The notes under the pieces: model-generated
What the model was told of the DNA's origin: nothing
The model's input: only the letters and a program-made list of their open reading frames with translations
The model's database searches: none
Made by a program: the position numbers and the translations under genes
From: Serripes groenlandicus
Lineage: Eukaryota > Mollusca > Bivalvia > Cardiida > Cardiidae
Reading direction: 5' to 3'
Length of the DNA stretch: 64,000 nt
NCBI GenBank assembly: GCA_031761405.1
Contig: JASEVX010000010.1
Span: 27,494,375-27,558,374 of the forward strand
Part shown: piece after piece, positions 44,171 through 56,386 of the stretch
Position numbering within the stretch: the stretch's first letter is position 1
Layout of the letters: each line of letters begins with the position of its first letter

Positions 44171-46019
44171 TGGAAAGCCAACGAGGAATATATTTTGCCC
44201 CATTTACAATATCAGTCTTTGAATTATCCTTTCGTTTTTCATGCATTCTGGGAATATATCTTGCTTAGGATATATCTTATGTTCTCGGTTCGCGTTTCAC
44301 TGACCGATATAAATTTATTATAATTCTAATTGTGTTGAAAGATCAAAATATCAAAGTAACACAATTTCCAATTGAAATATATGCATTGTTTAAGATGTAC
44401 TGACCTGAAAAGTAGATTTTTTTTATAATATTTAACTTTTGTTGTAACATTGTTTTTTTTAAAGTTGAATGGTATCTTAGTGGGCTTTTTTTTGTTTGGC
44501 TAGATCCATTTTTGAAAGCCGTATGACATGCATTTTTGTTGCTATTTCAGGACATGAAAATAAACAAGTTTTCATGCAAATTACCAATATTTGAAAGATG
44601 ATATGCTAATTGTTTGCCGTCTTCTTGTGGTTTAAATCTCATTCTGAAGTTATTTTATCCATATCTTTGGACGTTCATGTGATATGTTTTAATTAAACCT
44701 AAAAAATAGACGCTATTTTGCCCTAATGAGAACCCATATCTGTCAGGTGTAAGAATAGACAATTTTAAAACGTTGAAGTTAGGAAAAGCACTTGGAAGGC
44801 TCACGAAAAAAATCAGCGCTTTTTCTCAATCGAATTCAATCCACTGTTTTAAATTCTGAAGCAATATACAAAGGCATAACGACTAAACATGTTTTAAATA
44901 TCAACGTAATCAGAAAATTTAATAACAATGTCACATTTTTTAAATATCTCTCTTAATTTCAACTTCTTAGTACATCCTTAAGCCAATAAGAAATTGTTCT
45001 GTTCTATGTGTTGGATTTGGAATAAGAATGACTTTTACAACAAGTACACGTTGTCTTTTCTGCGCCAGTATAGAAGCGATTGAGGAGACCGATACTGATA
45101 GAACAATTCAATTCAATTTTATGTTATTTTATTCAGGCAAGTCGGCACATAAGTACCATTGGCCATTTACAAGTATATACACGTGAAGAATATGGCTCAA
45201 TGACATGATAGAACAGGTTGGATAATACAAAAACGTCGTATTTTCAGTAAATTAACGGCAATTTATTTCGGACGAAAATGAATGAAATATGGTAAACATG
45301 AAATTAAATTTAAATTACTGTTTGTTGTATATGATCATATCTAAATTTAGAAACTTTTGCTAACTTTGGCCCAAATATCGACGCACGTTGTGCATTACGT
45401 CATACATAAATAATGAAAATAATTACATGTGCGTTAGCTGTATGTATTATGTAATGTTAATATATAATAACATATAATGTTGCAGTAGCGATACTGGGTT
45501 CGGCATTGTCTATGACGGACGTGAAAAATTGATATTTCGCGAGACCGTAGGTAGACAGTACCAAGTCAACCTCTGTTTTTCATAGAAATTAGTATATACC
45601 TTCAATAGAATGCATTGAGTATATAAAATTGATTGTAAATCATTGTAAATGTGTAAAGTATGCTCTTGAAATGTTTAATTTGATCACTTTTATTATTTTA
45701 ACCTAGTTCGATATTGAAAGTAGAGAATGTGAAAAAACAGTTTCATCCAGCCCGACTTCGTCCAAAATGGTTGTAGCCATTTTCGCGGGGTGTATTCTTT
45801 CTTACATATTACATGGCCTCTCATCCCCAATAACTTAGCATTATTTTAGATGTAACTTTATTCAATGATAGAATGTGTTTTACCTGAGAAACGCCTAGAA
45901 AGTGTGACAATTGGGGGTTGGCACTGGTTGATTTACATGATGACTAGCGAACAGAATAGGCTCATCTCGCTCTTCATTGTCAACAATAGTAGATTCAAGT
46001 CTTACATTTTGAGATACAT
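44171..46019. other. AT-rich intergenic, no gene recognised
   Basis: No coding similarity, long tandem repeat or familiar element is visible. Confidence 0.4.
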
Positions 46020-46230
46020 AAATGTCGACACATCTGCAGCAAACGACTTTTGAAAAACGTTGTAAGAAATGAGGAATCACTCATAATAAGCATTTTTTTC
46101 CTGTTGTCATAATGTTTTCAAGTCTCGTATAATTAATGATAATTTCATTGAAAAATGATTTTCTTATTTTTGCCAAAAAGTTGTTGACGCCGTCTGGTGA
46201 ATATTCGTTATATATGGGAAAGGGGAGACA
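46020..46230 (+). mobile_element. Degraded TTAA MITE
   Basis: CATCTGCAGCAAACGACTTT and CTCATAATAAGCATTTTTTT match the family; the ends are lost near ATATGGGAAAGGGGA. Confidence 0.5.
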
Positions 46231-46504
46231 GGACGCGTATAGAGGTGTTATGATTAAACTCTACATTGACACAGGTAAAACAATAAACTACATTCTTCTT
46301 TTCGTAACGTTAACTCTTTGTCGCATTGTGTATTCTGACGTCACTATATATAGCGAGTAACATTCTGGATTTCACTAGTGATTTTAACGTCTTGTATCCT
46401 TTTTCAGTTTTAAATAGTTTAAAATACGCTTCTCATAAGTCCTAATTGGCAATTACGAAGGTATCATAATTTACCGAACATGTATATAGATTAACCCCAC
46501 GTTC

Positions 46505-46738
46505 TAACGCGTTTCAACGTTCCTGCATACGACAATTCTGCAGCAGACGACTTTGAACATATTTTGTCAAAAATTAGGTTTTCCATTCAATTATAGAGAT
46601 TTTCTATGACTAAAAGTGGAAAACATTGGGGCAAAAGGAGAAATTGGTCGTTTTGAGCAGTTCTTTTGTCACTTTGTTTTCAAAAAGCCGTCTGCTCCAG
46701 AGGCGTCATAAAGCGTTTCTATGAGGGAAAAGGGTTAA
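46505..46738 (+). mobile_element. TTAA MITE
   Basis: The core ACGACAATTCTGCAGCAGAC, centre GAGAAATTGGTCGTTTTGAG and right end GAGGGAAAAGGGTTAA are kept; the left TTAACCC is mutated. Confidence 0.75.
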
Positions 46739-46884
46739 ATTGAGCAATACCACACGTTAAGCTATTTTCATGGATTAATTATGTTGTCAATCAGAATGAA
46801 GTTAAATCACAACGACAGTACACTGATTAATGATCTCTTTTGCGACTAAATATTACCAAGCTAGACAGGTATGCCTTTCAAAAT

Positions 46885-46980
46885 CTCCCTCCAATATGTC
46901 TGCATCGAGAAGGGATCGGACCAGAAGCGTTCGGTTTTAAATTCGAAACGCTGACCGCTCGACCAAGGTAAGATCCTACA
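46885..46980 (-). mobile_element. S3 SINE head fragment
   Basis: The minus strand has ACCTTGGTCGAGCGGTCAGC and CGAACGCTTCTGGTCCGATC, a tRNA-like head. Confidence 0.5.
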
Positions 46981-47289
46981 TCGCACATCAACGACATTGC
47001 AATTAATGTTGGTCACTATCGAATTGCCTTATTATCTTGCACAAAAACAAAAACGCTGGATTCATATGAAATGCACATGTGATCGTTTTAACCCTTATCT
47101 GGCCGAATTTTAGAAATGGTATCACCGGCATTGATTTATAAAGTTGTTGCATATTGATGGAGAACATTTGGTCTAAAATGGTCACTATAAATAACGTGCA
47201 ATACAGATCGAGAATAATCCGCCCGTATGTGCAGATTGGTCTGGGTCTACTGTGTTCACAACGGTCTTTCAAAGCTACGCATACATAAC

Positions 47290-47530
47290 GATGATTACCA
47301 ATGATAATAAAATAAATAGATAATAATGATTATTAATATAATATAAAAAAAAAGAAAACAAAAAAGTAATAATGATGATGATGATATTAAAACAAATAGA
47401 TAATAATAATTATTATTTTCATAATAATGATAATAATAATGAAGATAGTGATGAAGGTTAAAAGTAATAATAACAATAATTATAACTATAATATATGCTA
47501 TATTAATAATCATACTATTGAAATTCATCA
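47290..47530. repeat. Low-complexity (TAA/ATA)-rich tract
   Basis: Imperfect trinucleotide-like AT runs (ATAATAATGA, ATTATTATTTT). The hydrophobic minus-strand open frame here is a composition effect. Confidence 0.8.
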
Positions 47531-47869
47531 ATTGTAGTAAACTTTAGCGTTTTTTTCTAAAATGGTTTAAAAAGAAGATGTACATGTATGTACGTTATAA
47601 TATCTACACAAGGCAATAGTAACAAATAAATAATGAATAATAAAAGTATAAATCAATACAGACCATCCTGCAAGAAGCTGTGCCGCTGAATGAGAGGACA
47701 GACCTAATAACACATAGATAAAGAACAAATCGAGAAAAGGTCAACGTGGAATAACGTGCCAGATCATGTGACCAGCGAGATTACGCGAGATTTGAAAAAT
47801 CGAATTTTGCAATTTGCAATTGTAGGAAAATGTGAAAACAATGGATACATAATTGATAACTCCTCAACA

Positions 47870-48967
47870 AATTTAAAGATTTGATGACTGAAAGACATGA
47901 ATTGGTAAGTAGTTTAGGTTTACGGCAAATCCCTTTAAAAGTTGGCGAAAAATTGAAATTGTTCGATGCACATATTTTACCAATTGTTATGTACATGTAT
48001 GGGGTTAACGTATGGGGTCTTCATAAAGCTGACGACGTCAGCAGCAGTATACGGAGAAGTTGGAAATTCCTTTACTTGTATTACGTAAGATAGCAATAAT
48101 TAAATATTGGAAAAAAATAAAAACATGTCCTAATACGCTTTTATATAATGTTTTTAACATGAAGGATGAACAGGGCAATATTGTAAATACTTCTCATAAA
48201 GATATTAACCATTTACTGAATAGTCTCAGTTTATCATATATGCACATGAAATCAGACATTACCAATTCTGACATTGAAATTGTTATTGGGCAAATAAAAG
48301 ATAGTTACATTCAAAATTTGTTTTCAGATTTAGATAATCCTGCAAAATTACAATGTAACAGATCTTTTAAAAGCTACTTTAAACACGAAAAATAGCTCGA
48401 TTGTGTTAACACCAATAATTACAGAGTTACAATGACAAGACTAAGATGTTTATCCCACCATTTATTAATTGAGGAAGGACGATATAATAACATCCCTAGG
48501 TAAAATAAAATATGTAAAATGCCTAACTTGAATGTACTGAAAATGAATATCATTTTATACTTGTATGTCTTTTGTATCGTCAACTAAGAATCAATCTACT
48601 TCCAAAATATTATCATATTTGCCCATCACTATATAAATTTAAACAACTAATGAAAAATGATAAACTAAGCATATTACGAAAACTTAGTAAATACATATAC
48701 ATTGCCAATACTAAACGCGAATCTGAAACAGTACCATAGACTGATAAAAATCCGAAAAAGGTGCTATTTTAAATCCACAAAATAAACAATCTAAGTTTAG
48801 TCAACTTGTACGCATTCATATTAATTACACTTTTCTCGAATATTATATATCACATGTCAACTATTGAAACGATACTATATGTATTGCTATACAATTGCTT
48901 AGTATGTATATGTTGCAATAACATGTAAACTGTTATGCAAATAAAGGACTTGAACTTGAACTTGATC
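47870..48967 (+). pseudogene. LINE reverse-transcriptase C-terminal fossil with 3' tail
   Basis: The first piece (47881-48093) carries VGEKLKLFDAHILPIVMYMY and WGLHKAD, the post-RT motif (F...I.P...Y...WG) of non-LTR ORF2. The next piece (48060-48395) in another frame has IIKYWKKIKTCPNTLLYNVF and an LLNSL block. Further frames up to about 48720 show LRINLLPKYYH and LMKNDK-like ends. Several frameshifts and stops break it. It ends at GCAAATAAAGGACTTGAACT followed by TTGAAC repeats, a LINE 3' tail. The protein superfamily is recognised by motif; the clade is not assigned. Confidence 0.78.
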
Positions 48968-48984
48968 TTCTTTATAAATCATTT

Positions 48985-49080
48985 ACAATACAATACAATA
49001 CAATACAAACTATTTTATTTGCAATCATGTACAAGCAGTACAAATAACAAAATACAGAGAATATAAATCATTTATACCAG
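48985..49080 (-). repeat. Second LINE 3' tail, minus strand, (TTGTA)n
   Basis: ATACAATACAATACAATACA is followed on the plus strand by AACTATTTTATTTGCAATCA, that is, an inverted LINE end next to the preceding one. Confidence 0.4.
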
Positions 49081-49188
49081 GTGATGTTTATTTGATAAGA
49101 AACATTAATTTCCAAACACAATGGTTAAAAAATTGCGGTCGCGTGGTTAGTGGGAGGGGTATAATTAAATATAATTATTTAATTGAGC

Positions 49189-50105
49189 AAATTATACATG
49201 CTAGATTACACCAAACCTAAAATTCCAATTCCTACAATCCATCATCAGTGCTTAAGACATCATTTTTTAAAATTTCATTTAGTTTTCTTATGTTTTGTAT
49301 GTTGAAAAGTTCTGAACTTGATTCTGTCTTTTTTCTCTCATTTATTTAAATTTTGTAATATCTCGTTCAGCTATTTGCTTCAAACTTAATTATTTGTGGT
49401 AATTTTCTTTTCCAGAAACTTTTTTTCTAATGCCTAAGCTTAAAAAATAATTGGAAACAATGATTTTTCTGTGTTTTAAACGGTGTGTACCATTCCCTTT
49501 TCTATTGTGGATCTCGGTATGATGAATTGGTACCAAACAATGATGCTTCTGATGTTTTAGTTTAAAGCTCTCAAATTATACATGCTAAGTAACCCAAAAC
49601 ACAAAATTCCAATTCTTACATCCCATCATCAGTGCTTTATTTAGTTTTCTCATTTATTTATTTGTTTTAATTTTCTTGTCCAGTAACGTTTTTCTAATGC
49701 CTAAGCTGAAAAAAGATATTGGAATCAATGATTTTCTGTGTTTTAAACCGTATTTAACATTTTCTTTTGTATTATCAATCTCGATATGATGATTGGTGCT
49801 GAGCAATTATGCTTTTAAGATTTTGCCTAAGCCTCTCAAATTATACATGCTACAAAATAGCATACAAAATAATATACAAAATACAGAAAAAATCCAATTC
49901 TTACCACCGATCATCAGTGCTTAAGACATGAATTTTTAAATCTGTATTTAGATTTCTCATTTTTTTGTATCTTGAAAAGTTCTAGCTGGATTCTGTCTTT
50001 GTTCTCTCATTTATTATAAATTGTGTAATAACTCCATTGATAAATGTCTTAATACTTCTTTTTTAGTCACAAGATTGATTTATTTGTGGTTATTTCCTTT
50101 TCAGG
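49189..50105 (+). repeat. Three-copy tandem repeat (about 380, 265 and 270 bp)
   Basis: Units start with AAATTATACATGCTA at 49189, 49573 and 49837 and share CATCATCAGTGCTTAAGACA, TTCTGTCTTTTTTCTCTCAT, TCTAATGCCTAAGCT and ATGATTTTTCTGTGTTTTAAAC-like blocks. Copies 2 and 3 have internal deletions. Confidence 0.82.
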
Positions 50106-50220
50106 CAAATATCAGAAGAGAAAACATAAACGGAGATGACATCGACAATGACCCCTTTATCAAAGAGAAAGTGAATAATTGATTGAATTGGCATTTCATG
50201 TTGAATATTAGGTTCATATG

Positions 50221-50390
50221 TTTAACCCTTTCCCACCTACCTGTACACGCATTTTGAGCAATAGCTGCAGAGAACTTTTCAAACATTGCTCAGCAATTTC
50301 TCCTTTGGCCAAAATGTTTTCAACTTTATTGAACAATAAAGCTATCTTTTATGGCGATTTTTCAGATGTTTAACACTTTGTTTTAAAATG
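50221..50390 (+). mobile_element. TTAA MITE, left part
   Basis: TTAACCCTTTCCCACCTACC, AATAGCTGCAGAGAACTTTT and GCAATTTCTCCTTTGGCC; the right end is missing. Confidence 0.6.
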
Positions 50391-51844
50391 TGTTATTATG
50401 TCTTTGATGAGATCAACAAACACACTGTTTTAAAGGTCACGACGAATGAAAATGAATTGACGCGTAAATTGTCGACGAAAGTTAATATTCTTGTTTTACA
50501 AGCTTGTGTCTGTTCATTGTTTTCGAATCACATAAAATTGTTTGTGGTCTATTAATTCAGGCAGCGTCTCACAAATGTACAATCATTGTTTTATGACATT
50601 CACGCATGTCCAACTATATGAATCAGCGACAGTCAACAATCGATAACATATACATGGAATTATAGAGGAACATTTTATTTTTTTCTTATATGATAATTTT
50701 ATTTTGCAAAAAAAAAAAAGGGCACTTATCAAGTTTTCAAGGAAAATATCTCCTGAACATAGATATATTTCTTTATGTGTTTTATCTTAATAATATTTTG
50801 GTCCTTTTTAACTTTTCAGACAGTCACCTAAATTTTCCTCTTACTTACATATAAACCGTTAAGAAAACGTTTTTTTTTCCGTTAATTTTGACATGTTCTT
50901 CAGTGAATATATTTTATTCTAAAACAGAAAACAAAAACGGCTTAATGTAGAATATTCATTTACTTATTATGTGACATATATTTCATTAAAATAAAGTCAT
51001 AAAATGTTGGTATTTTTTAACATTTCCTACAAGTACTACTAACTTTTCAGCGTAAAATTTACGTTTCCTTGATTGCTAGCGAAAGCCTCCGATGATTACC
51101 GAGCATTTTCGGAAGATTTATAATAAGCATATGTTAATTGGTTTGTCGTCTGTGAATTGTGTCTAATTGTACACAGCCTATATTTTTCAACACGATTAAG
51201 AAAAAATACCGATAATGTAGATATTACATCTGCGCCAGAGATCAGCTTTCTCGATTCCGACGATTTATGTTTCCTGATAGATTAATTCAGAAATGTGTTC
51301 ATGTGACTTATGAATTTTCGATTGTTAATAACAAATATGGCAGTTTCAATTATTTTCAAAACAAAAGAAGGTACCAGACACGGGATTTCAATTAATGGAA
51401 TGTTAAGACTGCGGATTGCAAGATAATGTGGACAGTTCTCGGACATGCACAAATTAATTAAGTTTCCCTGAATTAAGAGAACTTGGGAGTATCTACCACA
51501 TCGCGCAAAATATAAAAAATCGGTGCATGAAAAAAAAAGTATGGCAATAAGTAAATCGAAAGGGCATACCCGCACCTGGGACTACTATATAGTTTGTCGC
51601 ACTCGTTTCCTTTCACCGTATCAGTAGTCCCAGCCCGCACCCAATACAGAAGGCTGTGAAGGAATATTAACTCAATATACTTTACAATAAAACATATATT
51701 TATATGCCAAGTTATATACCTTGTTTTTATCTTTTTTATTAGGCTCATTTTTCCGAATTATTTTCAGATTTTGCGACAACGTCCCGTTGTTTTCCATATA
51801 TTCACGCATTTACCCGCATCATGCAGATAAGGCATCTGCAAACA
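50391..51844. other. AT-rich intergenic, no gene recognised
   Basis: Includes homopolymer runs near 50710 and 50870. No supportable coding or RNA feature. Confidence 0.4.
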
Positions 51845-52031
51845 TTTTATTGATGCATGTGCAGCAGACGACTTTTGAAACACTGTGGTCAAAGGAGAAA
51901 TTAGTCTAATTTGCCGCAATGTTTTCAAATTTGTTCGATTATTGTACAATAATTTAAAGAAATTTAATATATTCGCCTTTGTGTTTCCTAAGTCGTCTGT
52001 TGCAGAGTTGTTGTATACTGGAAAGGGTTAA
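51845..52031 (+). mobile_element. TTAA MITE
   Basis: ATGTGCAGCAGACGACTTTT, CAAAGGAGAAATTAGTC, GTCGTCTGTTGCAGAGTTGT and GGAAAGGGTTAA; the left terminus is diverged. Confidence 0.65.
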
Positions 52032-52519
52032 GTAATAAACAGCACTTAAACAGGAGACAAGTTAACATTATCTAAATAACATTTCGGCCACTCCATGAGA
52101 AAACCGGTGATAGTGACAACTTCTTCGATTTTCGGATTTTCTCATTTTCATATAGTCAAACCTGTCCAGTTTTGATTGATATATATATGTTGATTTCGTA
52201 TTAGGAATATTGACGCTGTAAGGGACGTCAAAGACTTATCGTTGAAATGACGTCGAAGTTATTTTGATAATTTATGCTCGACGCTTAAACAATTTTGCCA
52301 TTAACAGCAACGTTATTCTTAATTTTATCAAAATGGTTTGAGTACATTTTAAGTCATTCAACGTATAACTTCACCTGTAAAGCAGTACTACATTAAATAG
52401 TGGTGCTTTTTAAAGAGTTAAAAACAGTCTGAAATCATAAAAGGTTAAAATAATTACAAAAGAGCAAAACATCGTGAAAAGAGCAAAACATCGTAAAAGT
52501 AGTGTTTGCTAATCCCAGA

Positions 52520-52708
52520 ATAACACTTCTCCGGCAGCAGACGACTTTGAAAACATTCAGTAAAAAATATAGAAGATCTTTACAAATGCAGGAGCAATTA
52601 TTGAATAAAGTTGTAAACATTGTGGCCAAAGGAGAAATGTCTCATTATATTTTCAAAATTCGTCTTCTGCAGGAGCGTCAGACAGCGGCTATATGTGGAA
52701 ATGATTAT
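52520..52708 (+). mobile_element. TTAA MITE, diverged ends
   Basis: CCGGCAGCAGACGACTTTGA to GGAGCGTCAGACAGCGGCTA with central GGCCAAAGGAGAAATGTCTC. Confidence 0.6.
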
Positions 52709-53794
52709 GGTAGTCTCTACTCGTTCATAATGAATCAAGTGTTGAAGAATGTATAGTAAAGATTATAAGAAGAATGGACTCAAATACGGTTTGATCGAAA
52801 TTAATACTACTTTCACGCATCCACGGGTAGGTTAAACTGCGAGCAGGTTTCATTTTCATCCAAAGTCAATATAAACGATTCACACAGTTTACATTCTATT
52901 CGATGTGTGGTTGATAACAGGTTATATCTTCAAAACCTTTATAATCAAAATATCATTGTAGAAATTCAAAACAGTGATTTGTCATTGTAATAACTAAAAG
53001 CGTCCATTGATAACAGCGTATGTTTATACTAATTATTATGACACTGATAAGACTATTCTATGAACTGTAAACTGTTTACGGTTCATAGAATGGTGTCTTC
53101 CCGATTGTCCCACATTTTGAAATTGCTATTTACCCTTAGTGCGGAGTGATACAGAGCGGTAAGGGAACGGTGAGAATATAGTCCTGTTATTTTGCCTATT
53201 CCATTATTTACCTATGCACACACATTCAATTATTTGACTGTTTTCACAGCATTTTCACCTTCATTTCCGACGAAATAATTAATCTTTAAACATTAAAACA
53301 TTTAATTATTTGACTGCGGTTTCTTTACTGTTTGCATAAACATTCACTTATAATTTAAGTAATATAAGTATTTCCACCTAAAATGCTTTTATTCCTTAAA
53401 AGAACAACTGTTAGTGCATTTAAGGTATTGGACATTTTGGGAAAAGTATCATTTATTGTGTTTATATCATACTGACATCATGGCTTATGCTCAAGTCAAA
53501 CTAGATTTTGTGAATAACAAGCGCAGCGGAATGGTTATTGATGGCCACAAATTTGTTGAAAGTATCATAATACAGTTTGGTTCTTTATTTTAAAGTAGCT
53601 TTTTGCAGTATGTATCCAGTGTTCCACATTATATACTAAAATACAGGAATCCTGGGTTCGATCCTCAGTCTTTGAGCTGTCATGTGAATAAAAAACACAT
53701 CACTAACTATTTTACTTTTGTTATAGATCAAGAGCCAAAGGGAATAGTGGGTGTACTGGACTTGTTCTAATCGTGCCTGTCCATCACGAGTAAC
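52709..53794. other. No gene recognised; contains a small hairpin
   Basis: AT-rich. A near-perfect inverted repeat of about 24 bp per arm lies at 53049-53099 (CTATTCTATGAACTGTAAAC / GTTTACGGTTCATAGAAT). A tRNA-like GGGTTCGATCCTCAG at 53652 is probably a SINE scrap. Confidence 0.4.
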
Positions 53795-54267
53795 ACCCAG
53801 AGCAGGTATTCTCATCAGACCATGAACTCGCTCCAAGAAAAGCTGCTAGACGAGTCTTCCAGACGACAGACGTGAAGGCTTGCCTCTTCCACTACGCACA
53901 GTGTATCTGGAGGAAGATACATTCTACGGGTTTGACGAACGAATACAGAACTAAGGAAGACATTCACCGCCTAGTCAGACGAGCAGGAGTTTTACCACTT
54001 GTACCAGTTGAAGATGTGTGGTTCGAAGCACTCAATGACATTGCTACTCTAGACCTACCAGCAGCCGTTGAAACCCTCACAGACTGTGTTACTGGGTACG
54101 GGGTTGAGTGCGACAAACAGATTTGGAATCACTTCAACACCCAAGGTCCATTGACGACGAACAATGTAGAAGGCTGGCATGTTGCAGAAAGCTGTTCAGC
54201 ATTCGCATCCGAACATCTTTTCAATCCAATGAATTATCTTTTCAGTGTAATATTAGTTGACAAGTGA
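53795..54267 (+). pseudogene. MULE-type transposase fragment, frameshifted
   Basis: The reading frame contains SDHELAPRKAARRVFQTTDV then KACLFHYAQCIWRKIHSTGL, the DxE/FHxxQ part of the MULE transposase core, followed by RRAGVLPLVPVEDVW, PLTTNNVEGWH and a divergent end. In another frame just after WH the codons read LQKAV then HPNIFSIQ, the expected continuation (HPNIF), so a one-base frameshift lies near 54180 and the last ~25 residues in the open frame are spurious. The N-terminal zinc-binding part and first catalytic Asp are missing. It is a transposon-derived domain of a kind found in many invertebrate genomes, here clearly broken. Confidence 0.82.
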
Positions 54268-54609
54268 AATATTTAACCCATAACCTGTAACCCTTTTTCC
54301 ACCAACAACTACATCGTAAATCAGAAACAAACAAAGCGAAATATATTTCATTTCTTTTAATTAAAAGGCTTTCTTTCACAACGTAAGATTAATACTATAA
54401 AGGATTACTGTGTCTTATTAAAAGAAAACAAAATATATAAACTATTAACAAATAATAAGTTTCTATGTTTTGTTGAACCCTTTCTCTCTCACATCCCTCC
54501 TTTTATAAAAAATCATCGGATATTGAGATATTAAAAAGCATCTATATGTGAAAAAGATTAACCATTTATCACATGTAGATGCTTGTTATCACCTCTACAT
54601 GATAGTTAG
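54268..54609. other. AT-rich, no gene
   Basis: A faint TTAA-MITE-like trace (GAACCCTTTCTCTCTCACAT to GTGAAAAAGATTAACC) lies at 54474-54562. Confidence 0.3.
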
Positions 54610-54840
54610 TTTTTAGCAAGGGGCTCGTAGGTTCGATCCCAGGACGGGTCATGCCAAATACTTTAAAATGGCAGTTATGGCTGCTCACATTGGCGCTTAT
54701 GGTTGCGGGGTTAGCATTACGACTGGATTGCTGGTGTCAGGATTGATGGACTAGTAGTACTGGAAACTTACAAAGGAAACGCCGTGATATAACAGTAAAA
54801 TTGTTGAAAGCTTTGTAAAACACCAAACAATCTATAGATT
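54610..54840 (+). mobile_element. S1 SINE, near full length
   Basis: CGTAGGTTCGATCCCAGGAC (B box), GGGTCATGCCAAATACTTTA, GCGCTTATGGTTGCGGGGTT, GCTGGTGTCAGGATTGATGG, GTAGTACTGGAAACTTACAA and CCGTGATATAAC in order. Confidence 0.82.
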
Positions 54841-55334
54841 AACCTGTGATGCGTTTCATTCGTTTGCGAACAATTGCGTAAATATCCTCTGCGGGAGTGT
54901 ATCAAGTTGTCTGGAAAGACGATTGTGTGTCGTACTGGCACGAGAATCATGATAGGTATGGTTAGGTGCACTGGTCGTTGCTATACATACATATACTATT
55001 GGTATAAACTGCCTAAAGCTTCAACTAATCAACCAATCAATACATTCATCGCATGAAACGGATTGAGGCGCATACAAAACATACAAGATAAATGGAGATG
55101 GTCATGTTGAATTTGAATTCCTTTTTGAAGTGATTCAAGCGTTGAAATAGACATATTCCTTAACATAAATATCTAAATAGTAAATAGCTAAATTAAAATT
55201 GTGTTAGATGCTGGGATGCAATTGTATAAGTTTATTTCTTGCTTTTCAGTAGGTAGATGTTTGGGGTAGTAATAAATGTATATTGTTTTATGGCGCATCG
55301 ACAGCTAAGGTCATGTAGCGCGCAATTAAATTTA
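54841..55334. other. No gene recognised
   Basis: AT-rich intergenic sequence with no supportable feature. Confidence 0.35.
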
Positions 55335-55495
55335 ATTATTAATGATCCCTGGGTAAACAAACCAGTACTAGGCTAGAAAATGTGCCTTGCCCAAGGGCAC
55401 TCCACCATGACCGTAGTGCCGCGACTGGGGATCGAAACCGGGACACCCGGTTTCGAAATCCCCGACGCTAACCACTCGACCACAGCGGATTCCAG
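55335..55495 (-). mobile_element. S3 SINE, near full length
   Basis: The minus strand begins GGAATCCGCTGTGGTCGAGT, B box CCCGGTTTCGATCCCC, then GGTCATGGTGGAGTGCCCTT and CCTAGTACTGGTTTGTTTAC. Confidence 0.82.
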
Positions 55496-56386
55496 GTTGG
55501 GGGTAGGCATTCGTGTTTAAATCCCATGCGCATCTGAACTGCTTACCCTGGCGAAAAAGTTTCTGACAATGATCAACATAAAGCTAACTACCTGTTCAAA
55601 ATAAAGACTACCCTCACCCCAAGTGTGATAAACTGTGTAATATATACAATTAGTCTCTGATGAATTAGTTTCTGTTTTATGCTCAAGACGGTTGACCTCG
55701 GTAATTAATATTGAACTAAACTTCCTTAGAATATGCTTATATACGAGTGTTTTCCAACAATAACCTCTACGGAAGACTTTACTGATGCTGCTTGCACTAT
55801 TCAGTTCATAGAAGGAGAGCATATAGTCAACATTTAAACGTTTGAAATGCACATATATGCCAAATAGGATATTTCAAGTATTTGTGGAACAGCTTATATA
55901 TGTGAGCCAAGTTTAACGATATTTGGATCGTAACGTGTCTGCAATTAAGTTTGTATTACTCAACACAATTAACCTGGCCGTTTTAAATAAAAAGATATGT
56001 ACATGTATATCATTATAATATAATTGTGTGAGCCGCATATAGCGAAATGGGATCGTACCGTATCTGCGTACAGCGATGACTCGGGCGAGCATATGGCTCC
56101 AAATATGGCTCCAAATATGGCTCTAAACGTCTCTTCAGAGTCGACAATATCCGTTCACATATAATTTAGTCCTAAAGGCATCTTTTGACGAAACAAAAAA
56201 TATGTAGAATTGTAACCCCATTCGTTTGATTACAAATGTGCGTTAAAATATCGTGTTTTACGGAGAGTGACTTGTTTGGCAACAATGTATATCTTAAATT
56301 AATAGTGTTTAAAGGTCAGGACAAGGTGAACTTTTGTCCACGTAATACATCGTGACTTAATTATCGGCACACCTCGAAAACCAATC

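Noticed and set aside
47295..47531. Hydrophobic 78-codon membrane protein
   Set aside because: It is a translation of the low-complexity TAA/ATA tract.
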